From Xanthomonas euvesicatoria pv. euvesicatoria (GTDB taxonomy: Bacteria > Pseudomonadota > Gammaproteobacteria > Xanthomonadales > Xanthomonadaceae): a DNA stretch of 64,000 nt. Under the pieces are notes generated by a model. It saw only the letters and a program-made list of their open reading frames with translations. It was not told the DNA's origin and did not search any database. A program made the translations under genes and the position numbers. Positions within the stretch are counted from its first letter, which is position 1, and every line of letters starts with the position of its first letter. Below are positions 1 to 8,270 of this stretch, in pieces. The stretch spans positions 1 through 64,000 of the forward strand of contig NZ_JAJIUJ010000040.1 of assembly GCF_020880415.1 (NCBI RefSeq), written 5' to 3'.

Positions 1-75
1 CGAGGGTTCGACGCCCGGATGGCGCAAGCCAGCGCCGGATCCGATCTGCAGACCCTCGGTCGTCTGCACACATGA
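1..75 (+). CDS. 3' end of an unidentified gene entering from the left edge
   Basis: An open frame runs from base 1 to a TGA at 73-75. It gives 24 C-terminal residues, beginning Arg-Gly-Phe-Asp-Ala-Arg and ending Gly-Arg-Leu-His-Thr. Most third codon positions are G or C, as in the real genes nearby. The fragment is too short to assign to a family. It would be convergent with the leftward gene ending at 175, and a small inverted repeat (120-125 with 133-138) lies between them. It may be a chance frame. Confidence 0.4.
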   Translation, partial: RGFDARMAQASAGSDLQTLGRLHT

Positions 76-174
76 GAATGACTGAAGCTGCAGCCGCACC
101 TAGCCGCCTTCGCCGCCTGCGCTACCGGAGACGTAGCGGCTGCGGCCGTGTCGATATGTAACGCGCCGCACCCC

Positions 175-540
175 TCACCGCCGCGGCGCAGGCGCCTGCT
201 GGCTGCCGGGCACCGGCACGATGCCGCTGGCCGATGACGGGTCGACCACGGTCATGGTTTCGGTGGAGCCGTCCGGCCACACCACCTGGAAGGTGGAGCC
301 GGCCGGCAAGGTGGAAAACGGCATGGCACTGCTGGCGCGGTAGACCGCAGCGACCTGGCTTGCGCCCCGCCGTCGCTGCTGTTCGTCGCCGGTAACGCTG
401 GTGGATTTGACCGACAGCGGCTGGTACCGGTGATCGGCGGTATCGATCATCACGATGCTCACTGCCGCCGCCGAATACGCCACGAACAACGCCACCCATA
501 ACCAGAACTTGGCGCCGTGCGCCAACCGACGGTAATTCAT
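175..540 (-). CDS. small membrane-anchored hypothetical protein
   Basis: 121 residues. A short basic N-terminus is followed by one hydrophobic segment (about residues 12-32), which predicts a single-span inner-membrane protein with its C-terminus outside. The rest is polar, with an Arg/Gln-rich patch near residue 55 and a Gly-Ser-Thr-Phe-Gln-Val-Val-Trp-Pro-Asp-Gly stretch near 82-92. The tail is Pro/Ala/Gln-rich. The ATG overlaps the TGA of the upstream gene (ATGA, 537-540), so the two are translationally coupled and probably work together. I do not recognise the family. Confidence 0.7.
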   Translation of the reverse strand: MNYRRLAHGAKFWLWVALFVAYSAAAVSIVMIDTADHRYQPLSVKSTSVTGDEQQRRRGASQVAAVYRASSAMPFSTLPAGSTFQVVWPDGSTETMTVVDPSSASGIVPVPGSQQAPAPRR

Positions 541-1466
541 GACTGCGCTCCCGCATCGGAGACCAATGTATCGACCATCTCATCCACCCTGTCTGCTCCC
601 TGCCGCGGCACCGCGGCATCGAATACGAACGACACGAAATCCTGTGCGCTGTCGCGCGAGCAGATGCCCGCGTTGGCGCAATAACTGGTGACCAAGGTGC
701 TGCTGGCACTGCAATCGAGCCCCAGCCGGCACGCAGCCACTTGCCAGGCCAGCTCGGCGAACTGATCGCCGGCCACATAGCCTTGCAGGCTGTCATCGCC
801 GCTGGCCCGCGCGCCCATCGCCGGGGCCAGGGCCAGATAGGCCTCGGGATCGCGCGAGGCCAGCACGCGTTGCACCAGCGCGCGCTTGTAGCCGGGCGAT
901 GCGTGCAACGGTTCGCCCAACGCCAGCATGGCGGCCTCGGCGGCCAGGCTGCCGGCGCGCGCCGCGGCCAGGCGTTGCTGCGCAACCATGCGCGGACTCA
1001 GCCCGTCGGTGGGGGCGAAGCCGGCGCAACGCTGCGCCAGGCGCTCGCGTGCGGCATGCATCGCTGCCACTCCCGGCGTGCGTTGCGCGGCGATCCATGC
1101 GCTATCGGCGGCATAGCCGGACGGGCTGGCCGCATAGGGCGCGCAGTAATCGTAGACACGGCTCAACCGCCACCCGGCCTGTGCGTCGCCGGCACGCACC
1201 TGCTGCTGCAATTGCTGCGCGTAGCGATACAGATCCGGCTGCGCTTCCACCGCATCGCGATGCGGCAGCTGCAACGCGGCGCCGTGCTCGGCGGCCGCGT
1301 GCAGCTGCGGTGTGGCAGCGCTGACCGGCGCCGCCTCTGCAGCAACCGGCACTGCGCGGTCAACATCACGCTCGGCCGGTTGCGCGCGCACATGCCACCA
1401 CGCGGCCGCCGCAAGCGCAGCGGGAGCGAGCAGCAGCCAGAGATGGCGGGCACGAGCAAGCGGCAT
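537..1466 (-). CDS. membrane-anchored hypothetical protein, partner of the 175-540 gene
   Basis: 309 residues from the ATG at 1466. An Arg-containing N-terminus and a hydrophobic segment (about 6-22) suggest a signal anchor. The remainder is soluble and Ala-rich, with several Cys in the last third that could form disulfides outside the cytoplasm. The frame stays open for another 191 codons upstream. That stretch is rich in His, Thr, Arg and Cys, has no domain character and has poor codon use, so I start at the Met directly before the hydrophobic segment. The stop overlaps the next start (ATGA). Function is unknown; it resembles small hypothetical exported proteins of Xanthomonadaceae. Confidence 0.65.
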   Translation of the reverse strand: MPLARARHLWLLLAPAALAAAAWWHVRAQPAERDVDRAVPVAAEAAPVSAATPQLHAAAEHGAALQLPHRDAVEAQPDLYRYAQQLQQQVRAGDAQAGWRLSRVYDYCAPYAASPSGYAADSAWIAAQRTPGVAAMHAARERLAQRCAGFAPTDGLSPRMVAQQRLAAARAGSLAAEAAMLALGEPLHASPGYKRALVQRVLASRDPEAYLALAPAMGARASGDDSLQGYVAGDQFAELAWQVAACRLGLDCSASSTLVTSYCANAGICSRDSAQDFVSFVFDAAVPRQGADRVDEMVDTLVSDAGAQS

Positions 1467-2359
1467 GGATGGCGGCGACCCTGCTGCGGAACCACCCGCA
1501 GCGACGGCGCGGAGTCTAGCACCCACCCACGCGCACAGCCGCCGCCAAGCAGACGCTGCCAGTGGAGGTGGCGGGAAGGGAGCGACATGCGTCACGGCCT
1601 GAACGGACTGCACGTGAGTGGCGCGCTGCATGCGTTCGGTTGTGCGGTGTGCTGCGCTGTGGTGTTTGCCGTGCCGTGCTGCGTGTTGGGTGTTGGTGTG
1701 GTGTCGGTGTTGCTCAGCTGCGTGTGGCTTGCGGTTGAGTTGATCGGTTGCCGATTGCCGGATGCGGCATCGATCTTCGCCGGTTGGGCATCCGATAGCA
1801 GCGCATGTTGGAGAGCGCCGCTTCGAGCGAGCCTGTCCTCTGGCAACATCACTCGCCGACGCTGCGATGCCCAGCTGCAGCGCTGTTGCGTCATCGGTGG
1901 ACGCAGCGTGCCGCACACATCGCGCTGCACGGTGGTACGCAACACGGCAGCACATCACGCAGCTGTCTGCGCACGCGATTGCGCGTGTTCGCAAAGATGC
2001 AACGCCTCTTCCTGGTTGCTCGACGCGGCCGTCGACCAAGCCCGTGCCCGATTGCGCAGCAGCATCATCGGTTCAGTCCCAGGCGTGGCGGCATCGGCCT
2101 ACAGCCATCCGCCGGGCACCACATCCAGCCGCAGATGCGCTGTTTGGCACCGTCGCACCGGGCAGTCGTCCATTCGCCAGCAGCACGCCGTCTGCCTGGC
2201 GGCGGACGCATCTTGATCAGCAAGGCAGTTTTCACCGCACGCATGGGCAAGACACACCGCCGAAGCGACGGCGGCTGCGAACGCCGTCGCCTGCAGCGCG
2301 GCAGGCACGCCGACACGAATGGTCTAGGATGCGTGCTTTCGAATTGCCCGACCGCCACG
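1467..2359. other. 893-bp stretch with no convincing gene
   Basis: No frame here has both a plausible start and family-like sequence, although several frames are open because the DNA is stop-poor. The part from about 1600 to 1760 is unusual: the top strand is rich in TGTTG, GTGCTG and GGTGT words, so the bottom strand is C/A-rich. The right end must contain the prmA promoter, with a weak TAGGAT -10-like hexamer near 2324. No tRNA or strong terminator was seen. Confidence 0.5.
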
Positions 2360-3280
2360 ATGCCGTTTCTTGAACTGACGCTTTCCTGTTCCGAGGTCAC
2401 CCTGCCCCGTTTCCAGAACGCCCTGGACGATGTGGGCGCACTGGCGGTGACCATGCTCGACGCCGATGCCGATACCAGCAACGAGCGCGCCATTCTCGAA
2501 CCGGGCGTGGGCGAAATGCCGCTGTGGGACCGGCTGACGATGACCGCGCTGTTCGATGGCGACAGCGACGCGCTGGTGGTGCTGGCAGCGCTGGAAGCCT
2601 TCGATCCGGGCCTGGACTGGAGCCAGGTGGCGTTTCGCATGGTCGAAGACAGCGACTGGGAACGCGCCTGGATGGACCTGTTCAAGCCGATGCAGTTTGG
2701 CGAACGCACCTTCATCGTGCCGTGGAATCACGCACTGCCCGAAGCCGCCGACACCCCGGAGGCCGCCGTGGTGCGGCTGGACCCGGGCCTGGCGTTCGGC
2801 TCGGGCACCCATCAAACCACCGCGCTGTGCCTGCGCTGGCTGGACAGCCTGGCCGGCAGCGGCGAGCTGCAGGGCCGCAGCGTGCTCGATTTCGGGTGCG
2901 GCTCGGGCATCCTGGCGGTCGCCGCGCTGAAGCTGGGCGCCGCCGGCGCGGTCGGCGTGGACAACGACCCGCAGGCGCTGCTGGCGACCGCCGACAATGC
3001 ACAACGGAACGGTGTGGACGCGCAGCTGACGGTCTACATGCCGCAGGACGAACCGGTGCAGACCTACCAGGTGGTGGTGGCCAACATCCTGGCCTCGGCA
3101 CTGGACGCCCTGGCCGACACCCTGGCCGCGCGCGTGGCACCTGGCGGACGGATCGCGCTGTCGGGCATCCTGCACGGCCAGGAAGACGACTTGCTCAAAC
3201 GCTACGCCCCCTGGTTCGACCAGTTGCGCTGCGAACGCGACGAAGACTGGATGCGGATCGACGGCGTGCGCCGCGGCTGA
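2360..3280 (+). CDS. prmA: ribosomal protein L11 methyltransferase PrmA
   Basis: 306 residues, the usual PrmA length. PrmA uses S-adenosylmethionine to trimethylate lysines and the N-terminus of ribosomal protein L11 in the cytoplasm. The N-terminal substrate-recognition domain (1-60) is followed by a linker and a Rossmann methyltransferase fold. Visible motifs are [11 protein letters not shown] (141-151), typical of PrmA, and SAM motif I Asp-Phe-Gly-Cys-Gly-Ser-Gly (177-183). In many gammaproteobacteria prmA is near fis, and fis does follow here at 6137. The ATG lacks a clear Shine-Dalgarno sequence. Confidence 0.95.
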   Translation: MPFLELTLSCSEVTLPRFQNALDDVGALAVTMLDADADTSNERAILEPGVGEMPLWDRLTMTALFDGDSDALVVLAALEAFDPGLDWSQVAFRMVEDSDWERAWMDLFKPMQFGERTFIVPWNHALPEAADTPEAAVVRLDPGLAFGSGTHQTTALCLRWLDSLAGSGELQGRSVLDFGCGSGILAVAALKLGAAGAVGVDNDPQALLATADNAQRNGVDAQLTVYMPQDEPVQTYQVVVANILASALDALADTLAARVAPGGRIALSGILHGQEDDLLKRYAPWFDQLRCERDEDWMRIDGVRRG

Positions 3281-3302
3281 TCCGGCTGATCGTCCACGCC
3301 GG

Positions 3303-3806
3303 CTAGCGCTGTGGCCGGCCGGCGCGAATCTGCGCGGTGGTCACTGCATCGGCCACGCTGATCGCCCGCAACCGGGTCACCGGTTGCCAGCCGTCGCGTT
3401 GCAGCGCCGCCGTGCGCCACGGCCCGGCCTGCCGGGCCACCCAGACCCGCAGCAGCATCTCAGCCACCAGCAGCGCCGTCCAGGCCACCGGCGACCACGC
3501 CCGCACACCTGCAAGCGCCACTGCGCCGGCAACCACAAGCATCAGCGCGCTCACCGCCAGCAGCGGCCAGTGCCGCTGACGGAGCGCCCAGACCCGCGGT
3601 GCCAGCGCCGCTGACCACTGCGGACCATCGGCCACGGCCGTCCACTCGTCGCCACGCCGCCAGATCGCGTACCGGGCCGCGCCCCGAAAACGTCTCACCG
3701 CAGGGTCCAGCGGCGAATGGGCCGGCCATGGCGCGTCTGCGGGCGCGGCGGGAGGGGGCGGACTGCGCCGCTGGGGGTCGGGTTTTCGACCGGCAGGCTC
3801 GACCAT
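3303..3806 (-). CDS. two-span membrane protein of unknown function
   Basis: 167 residues. The start is the second of two nearby ATGs: AAGGAGG lies directly against the first (3812) but at ideal 6-base spacing from the ATG at 3806. The N-terminal 45 residues are Pro/Ala-rich and cytoplasmic. Two hydrophobic segments follow (about residues 80-98 and 104-122), then a basic, soluble C-terminal part. This layout resembles small YcxB-like or DUF2244-like membrane proteins, but I see no diagnostic motif. It is convergent with prmA (22-bp gap) and divergent from the XRE regulator at 3956, which may control it. Confidence 0.65.
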   Translation of the reverse strand: MVEPAGRKPDPQRRSPPPPAAPADAPWPAHSPLDPAVRRFRGAARYAIWRRGDEWTAVADGPQWSAALAPRVWALRQRHWPLLAVSALMLVVAGAVALAGVRAWSPVAWTALLVAEMLLRVWVARQAGPWRTAALQRDGWQPVTRLRAISVADAVTTAQIRAGRPQR

Positions 3807-3867
3807 GAACATCCTCCTTGAGTTCGCTGTGATGTAGCCATCATTGATCCACCGACAGTATCGCAAA

Positions 3868-3896
3868 CATATGGTGATATGAAAGTTATACGAACT
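3868..3896. promoter_or_regulatory. paired inverted repeats between divergent genes, candidate XRE operator
   Basis: An A/T-rich island in otherwise G+C-rich DNA holds two adjacent perfect inverted repeats: CATAT-4-ATATG (3868-3881) and AGTT-5-AACT (3884-3896). They sit between the divergent starts at 3806 and 3956, where an operator for the neighbouring HTH regulator is expected. The binding role is inferred from position and symmetry only. Confidence 0.4.
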
Positions 3897-3955
3897 ATCT
3901 CCAGGCGCTGCTAGGGCTATATCTCCCGCCCCTGCCTGCCCTCCAACGGTGCCGT

Positions 3956-4333
3956 GTGAGCAAGCTGTACGAACGAGTACGCGAAGCCCGCAGCCTCACC
4001 AAGCTGACCCAGGAAGCCCTGGCCGGCGAGCTGGGTGTCACCCGCAGTGCGGTGGCGCAATGGGAGATGGCTGAAGGCACCGCACCGTCGGTGGAAAACC
4101 TGATCGGCCTGGCCAGGCGCAGCGGCATGGCGTTCGAATACCTGGCCACCGGCCGCGGCGACCGCGTGTTCGGCCCGCCGGTGTCGGCCATCGCCGAAGA
4201 ACCGGCGCAGTACCGCCGCCTGGATGACCAGCAACGCGTGCTGCTGACGCGCTTCGATACCCTGACGCCGCGCCAGCGCGCCGGCCTGTTGGATCTGTTG
4301 CTGGCTGAAGGGAAGACGCGGCGCAGGCGGTGA
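3956..4333 (+). CDS. XRE-family helix-turn-helix regulator
   Basis: 125 residues from a GTG start. Residues 7-60 form a lambda-repressor-like HTH: Leu-Thr-Gln-Glu-Ala-Leu-Ala-Gly-Glu-Leu-Gly-Val (helix 2 and turn), then Thr-Arg-Ser-Ala-Val-Ala-Gln-Trp-Glu (recognition helix), the classic HTH_3 pattern. The C-terminal part (65-125) is short and Arg/Leu-rich, ends in Arg-Arg-Arg-Arg, and is probably for dimerisation. It lacks the LexA-type peptidase domain, so it is not an SOS-cleavable repressor. Probable target: its own promoter and the divergent membrane gene. Confidence 0.85.
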   Translation: MSKLYERVREARSLTKLTQEALAGELGVTRSAVAQWEMAEGTAPSVENLIGLARRSGMAFEYLATGRGDRVFGPPVSAIAEEPAQYRRLDDQQRVLLTRFDTLTPRQRAGLLDLLLAEGKTRRRR

Positions 4334-4336
4334 ATC

Positions 4337-4357
4337 GGGAATCGGGAATCGGGAATC
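4337..4357. repeat. three tandem GGGAATC heptamers
   Basis: Three perfect head-to-tail copies of the heptamer GGGAATC begin just after the XRE gene. The stop codon of that gene (TGA at 4331-4333) lies in a degenerate fourth unit, GTGAATC. The same heptamer forms a nine-copy array at 6414 and degenerate traces near 41936 and 60930. Confidence 0.9.
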
Positions 4358-4488
4358 GACGAGCCGACGCAACCGGCACCGAGATTTCAAGGCGATATTC
4401 CGCTGGCTGTGGCCTCCTGATCCTGGATGCGCCCGGGCGTCTTCGTCGGCTTGCATGGGCGTGGCGGCGGCCCTTTTTCGGAGAAGGC

Positions 4489-4635
4489 ATGCGCTGCGTG
4501 CGTTGCGTGGGCATCGACGCAGACGCCGCCATGACCACCTGGGCCGGAGACGAACACCTGCAGGCATGCGCGTGGCGGCTTGACCGCATCGCCGTCGGCA
4601 CAGGTTCGCCCCTGGACGTGCGCGTGGTTGAATAG
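4489..4635 (+). CDS. possible small Cys-x2-Cys protein upstream of the DUF3426 gene
   Basis: A 48-codon frame starts at an ATG preceded by GGAGAAGGC, one of the better Shine-Dalgarno sequences in this region. The product opens Met-Arg-Cys-Val-Arg-Cys, a single Cys-x2-Cys knuckle, and has one more Cys near residue 29. DUF3426 proteins often begin with a zinc ribbon and the one at 4661 does not, so this could be a split-off or remodelled zinc-ribbon part. The second Cys pair is missing, so that is weak. It may not be translated. Confidence 0.3.
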   Translation: MRCVRCVGIDADAAMTTWAGDEHLQACAWRLDRIAVGTGSPLDVRVVE

Positions 4636-4660
4636 GGGTCTTCCCGCTGCACGCCTGCCG

Positions 4661-6031
4661 ATGTCCGAGACTCCGCCACCGCGCCGCCCCCTGGCCACGT
4701 TCCTGCGTGCGACGCCGGCTGCTCCGCCGCTGGTTCCGACCCCGGTGGTTCCGCCTGCGGAGCCGGCCGAGCAGGCCACATCGGCCCCGGGCTCTGCGTT
4801 GCCGCCGGCGCCAGCGCCAGAGGTGGATGCACAGCCGGCACCGCGTGTGCCATTGCCTGCTGCCGCGGTGGCTCCGGCGCCGCAGCGCGCAACGGGCACG
4901 TCCGGGCACGATGGTCTCCAGGCGCCGGTGTCCGGCCAGACGCCACTGCCCGCGCCCGGCACCGCGACGCCGTCCGCTTCGGCGAGCGCGCCCGCGGCCG
5001 GACACGTTCCTGATGCGATGCTCGATCCACCTCGCTCGGCGTCGGCCGCCACCGATACCCGGGCCGACGACGGGCTGGCCGCGACCGATGCTGACGACCT
5101 CGGGCACCCAACCGCGCGGGCTGCACCTGGCCCATCGAATTCAGCGCAGCAACGGGCACTACGCGCCTCGGCGGATGCAGATCTGGCATTTCAGAATGCG
5201 CCGGGCACGCCGAAGGCGCTGGCAGAAACGCCCGCGCGCCAGGCTTCAGTCGCAACGTCAGCAGCGTCTGCGGGATCTACCCCAGCTGTGGCAACGGCGG
5301 CAGCCGCAACGCAGGCCGACACCAGCGCCAGCGAGCGGTCGGCGGGCACAGCCGACGGCCAGTCGCACCCGGGCCGCCCCTCCAGCCATCCCGACCCGGC
5401 AACCACCGATTCCGGCGCAGCCAGCGCATTGGCAGGCGAGCACGCGCAGTCCGATGCCGGCATCGCGCAGCCCCGTACCACTGCCGTGCAAATGCAACCC
5501 CTGCCCGCGCCCGCCTTGGCCGCACCCGCATTCGCGCGGCGTGGCGTCACCCGCCCGCGGCTACGCGCCAGCGGGCGCCAGTGGGCGCTGCTGGTCGGGC
5601 TGGTCGGCGTGCTCGGGTTGCAGATCGTCATCGCCGACCGCGCGCACCTGGCCGCCAACGCGCGCTGGCGGCCGCTGGTCGGCGCGGCCTGCACGCTGGC
5701 GCCCTGCAGCTTGCCGGCCTGGCGCGAGCCGGAGGCGCTGACCCTGCTCAACCGCGAGGTGCGGCCGCTGCCCGGTGTGGCCGGGGTGCTGCAGATCCAG
5801 GCCAGCTTCCGCAACGACGCGCGCTGGGCACAGGCCTGGCCGTGGCTGCAGCTGTCGCTGTCCGATGCCGACGGCCGGGTGATCGGCACCCGCATCCTGT
5901 CGCCGCAGGAGTATCTGGGACCATCGCCGCCGGCGCAGGACACGCTGGCGCCGGGTCAGGCGGTGCAGGTCGCGTTCCGGGTGCGCGAACCGGCCGCGAG
6001 CACCGCCGCCTTCAGTTTCGACTTCCGGTGA
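4661..6031 (+). CDS. DUF3426 membrane protein without the usual zinc ribbon
   Basis: 456 residues. Residues 1 to about 300 are low-complexity, very rich in Pro, Ala, Thr and Gln, and probably disordered in the cytoplasm. One transmembrane helix follows (about 308-325). The C-terminal 130 residues match the DUF3426 pattern: a Cys-x4-Cys near the start (Cys-Thr-Leu-Ala-Pro-Cys), then Asn-Arg-Glu-Val-Arg, a predicted beta-sandwich with Ser-Phe-Arg-Asn-Asp-Ala-Arg-Trp, and Leu-Ser-Pro-Gln-Glu-Tyr-Leu. Family members usually have an N-terminal MJ0042-type zinc ribbon, which is absent here. The gene lies between prmA and fis. Its role is unknown. Confidence 0.8.
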   Translation: MSETPPPRRPLATFLRATPAAPPLVPTPVVPPAEPAEQATSAPGSALPPAPAPEVDAQPAPRVPLPAAAVAPAPQRATGTSGHDGLQAPVSGQTPLPAPGTATPSASASAPAAGHVPDAMLDPPRSASAATDTRADDGLAATDADDLGHPTARAAPGPSNSAQQRALRASADADLAFQNAPGTPKALAETPARQASVATSAASAGSTPAVATAAAATQADTSASERSAGTADGQSHPGRPSSHPDPATTDSGAASALAGEHAQSDAGIAQPRTTAVQMQPLPAPALAAPAFARRGVTRPRLRASGRQWALLVGLVGVLGLQIVIADRAHLAANARWRPLVGAACTLAPCSLPAWREPEALTLLNREVRPLPGVAGVLQIQASFRNDARWAQAWPWLQLSLSDADGRVIGTRILSPQEYLGPSPPAQDTLAPGQAVQVAFRVREPAASTAAFSFDFR

Positions 6032-6121
6032 ACGGGCGCGACCGCCACATGGGCGTGGCGAGCGATGAGGTCACGCGCTAGACTCACTCCCCCTCGCCGG
6101 CCACGCGTCCCGGCTTCGTGA

Positions 6122-6409
<288 letters not shown>

Positions 6410-6413
6410 GCTT

Positions 6414-6476
6414 GGGAATCGGGAATCGGGAATCGGGAATCGGGAATCGGGAATCGGGAATCGGGAATCGGGAATC
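6414..6476. repeat. nine tandem GGGAATC heptamers
   Basis: Nine perfect uninterrupted copies of GGGAATC span 63 bp between the fis stop and the end of the leftward lipid cluster. Perfect copies suggest recent expansion and probable length variation between strains. The unit has no self-complementarity, so it is not a terminator, and the copies have no spacers, so it is not a CRISPR. Confidence 0.97.
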
Positions 6477-6666
6477 GTAAAAGCGTGCATCTGCCAGACG
6501 GTGCGCGCACGGGTTACCGGTCACAGCGTGGTTTCGTGGGGGTCAGCTTTCCGGTTGGCCAGATGCGGCGGTTGACCGACGTGCGCTGCGCCGATCCGAT
6601 GCTGCAGATTGCCAACGGCACGCGATGCACGTGTTGCGATTTCATGACGGGCGATGTGACAAGCGG

Positions 6667-7641
6667 TCACGCCCAGCCATAGCGGATCAGGTGGAAGAAC
6701 ACCGGCGCGGCGAAGCACACCGAATCCAGGCGGTCGAGGACGCCGCCGTGGCCTTCGATCATATGGCCCCAGTCCTTGATGCCACGATCGCGCTTGATCG
6801 CCGACATCACCAGCCCGCCAAAAAATCCCATCAGGTTGGCCACCAACGCCAGGCCGAAGGCATGCCACGGCGCGAACGGGGTGATCCACCACAGCGCCAT
6901 CCCGAGCAGGCTGGCCGACAACACGCCGCCGATGAATCCTTCCACCGTTTTGGACGGCGACAATTTCGGCGCGATCAAATGGCGGCCGGCCAGTTTGCCC
7001 CACACGTACTGCAGCACATCCGAAGACTGCACCACGATCACCAGGAAGGCGATCAACAGCAGATTGCGCCCGGCATAGCCGGGAATGTCCAGGTTCAACA
7101 GTGCCGGCACATGCGAAATGCAGAACACGCAGATCATCAGGCCCCACTGCACTTTGGCGGTGCGTTCCAGATAGCGCGTGGTGTCGCCGCCGATGGTGGC
7201 CAGGATGGGCAACACCAAGAACGCGTAGACCGGAATGAGCAAGGTGTACATGCCGTACCAGCCGGTCCACACCAGGCCGTATTGCCACGGCAGCACGATG
7301 TAGAACGCGGCCAGCAATGCGTAGTAATCGCCGCGCCGGGTCGGGGTCAAGGTGATGAACTCGCGCAGCGCAAACAACGACACCAGCGCGAACAAGCCGA
7401 TGACGCCGGCGCGGCCAAACACGAACGCAAGGCCGACCACCGCAGCCATCACCCACCACGCACGGATACGGGCGACCAGGTTGTCCAGCACTGCGCTGGG
7501 GCGTTCGCGTGCGCGCCAACGCAGGGTTTCGGAAATCAGCGTGGCGATGACCAGCACCAGCGCGATACCGCTGAACAGCCACAGCGTCTGCTGATGCATC
7601 GAAGACTGCTGCAGCTGCCCGCTGTACACATATAGGCTCAT
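6667..7641 (-). CDS. CdsA-family phosphatidate cytidylyltransferase (YnbB-like)
   Basis: 324 residues with about eight hydrophobic segments. The family makes CDP-diacylglycerol from phosphatidic acid and CTP in the inner membrane. The C-terminal CdsA signature is visible: Ser-Pro-Ser-Lys-Thr-Val-Glu-Gly-Phe-Ile-Gly-Gly, followed later by Lys-Arg-Asp-Arg-Gly-Ile-Lys-Asp-Trp-Gly, Gly-His-Gly-Gly and Leu-Asp-Arg-Leu-Asp-Ser. I start at the ATG overlapping the upstream plsC-like stop (ATGA, 7638-7641). Being last in a cluster of lipid genes, it probably supplies a dedicated CDP-diacylglycerol pool to the two CDP-alcohol transferases upstream, rather than being the housekeeping CdsA, which normally sits beside uppS and bamA. 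E. coli ynbB is the closest analogue. Confidence 0.88.
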   Translation of the reverse strand: MSLYVYSGQLQQSSMHQQTLWLFSGIALVLVIATLISETLRWRARERPSAVLDNLVARIRAWWVMAAVVGLAFVFGRAGVIGLFALVSLFALREFITLTPTRRGDYYALLAAFYIVLPWQYGLVWTGWYGMYTLLIPVYAFLVLPILATIGGDTTRYLERTAKVQWGLMICVFCISHVPALLNLDIPGYAGRNLLLIAFLVIVVQSSDVLQYVWGKLAGRHLIAPKLSPSKTVEGFIGGVLSASLLGMALWWITPFAPWHAFGLALVANLMGFFGGLVMSAIKRDRGIKDWGHMIEGHGGVLDRLDSVCFAAPVFFHLIRYGWA

Positions 7642-8270
7642 GCGCGCGCCTCCAACTGATCGGGCGACAACGCCAGCAACGCCGCACGTGCACGCGCCAG
7701 AAACGCATCCTTGGTTTCGTCCGCATCCAGGCGTAATGGCGCACCAAAGGTGGTGGTGCACAGCAGCGGCAACGGCAACCACTTGCCCTTGGGCATCACG
7801 CGCTTGAGGTTATCGATCCACACCGGCACGAACTCCAGTTCCGGGCGTTGCCGTGCCAGGTGATACAGCCCGCTCTTGAACGGCAGCACGCCGTCGTCCG
7901 GGTTGCGCGTGCCTTCGGGAAACAGGATCAACGAATCGCCGGCGTCCACCGCATCGCACAGGCATTGGATCGGGTCGCGCGTACGCTGCGCCGGGTCGCG
8001 TTCGATCAACACGCCGTTGAAGACCGCGTGGATTAGGTAGCGCCGCAGGGCGGTGCGCTGCCAGTAGTCGGCCGCCGCCACCGGGCGCACTTCATGCCGC
8101 AGGCTGGCTGGCAGCGATGACCAGATCAGCACGAAATCGCCGTGGCTTGCATGGTTGCCGTAATACACGCGACGCTCGTTGGAGGGCGCGCAACCGCGCC
8201 ATAGCGCACGCGCGCCGGTCAAGGTACGAATGGCGCCGCTGCAAGCGCGCGCGATCAAACGGGCAATCAT
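7638..8270 (-). CDS. PlsC-family 1-acylglycerol-3-phosphate acyltransferase
   Basis: 210 residues. PlsC-type enzymes acylate lysophosphatidic acid to phosphatidic acid at the membrane. Block I is Asn-His-Ala-Ser-His-Gly-Asp (about 39-45), giving the catalytic His-x4-Asp. Block III is Phe-Pro-Glu-Gly-Thr-Arg-Asn, followed by Phe-Lys-Ser-Gly. No clear transmembrane helix is visible, so it is probably peripheral. ATGA overlaps at both ends couple it to the CDP-alcohol transferase upstream and the CdsA gene downstream, so its phosphatidic acid could pass straight to that CdsA. E. coli ynbABCD has no such acyltransferase. Confidence 0.88.
   Translation of the reverse strand: MIARLIARACSGAIRTLTGARALWRGCAPSNERRVYYGNHASHGDFVLIWSSLPASLRHEVRPVAAADYWQRTALRRYLIHAVFNGVLIERDPAQRTRDPIQCLCDAVDAGDSLILFPEGTRNPDDGVLPFKSGLYHLARQRPELEFVPVWIDNLKRVMPKGKWLPLPLLCTTTFGAPLRLDADETKDAFLARARAALLALSPDQLEARA

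Noticed and set aside
1467-2039. 191-codon N-terminal extension of the gene at 537-1466
   Set aside because: The extra residues are Arg/His/Cys/Thr-rich with no domain character, and the Met before the signal anchor is the natural start.
6414-6476. CRISPR array
   Set aside because: Seven-base units without spacers; it is a simple tandem repeat. No cas genes occur in the window.
6667-7641. Housekeeping cdsA
   Set aside because: The usual cdsA neighbours (uppS, dxr, bamA) are missing and the gene is part of a ynb-like operon, so I treat it as a paralogue.
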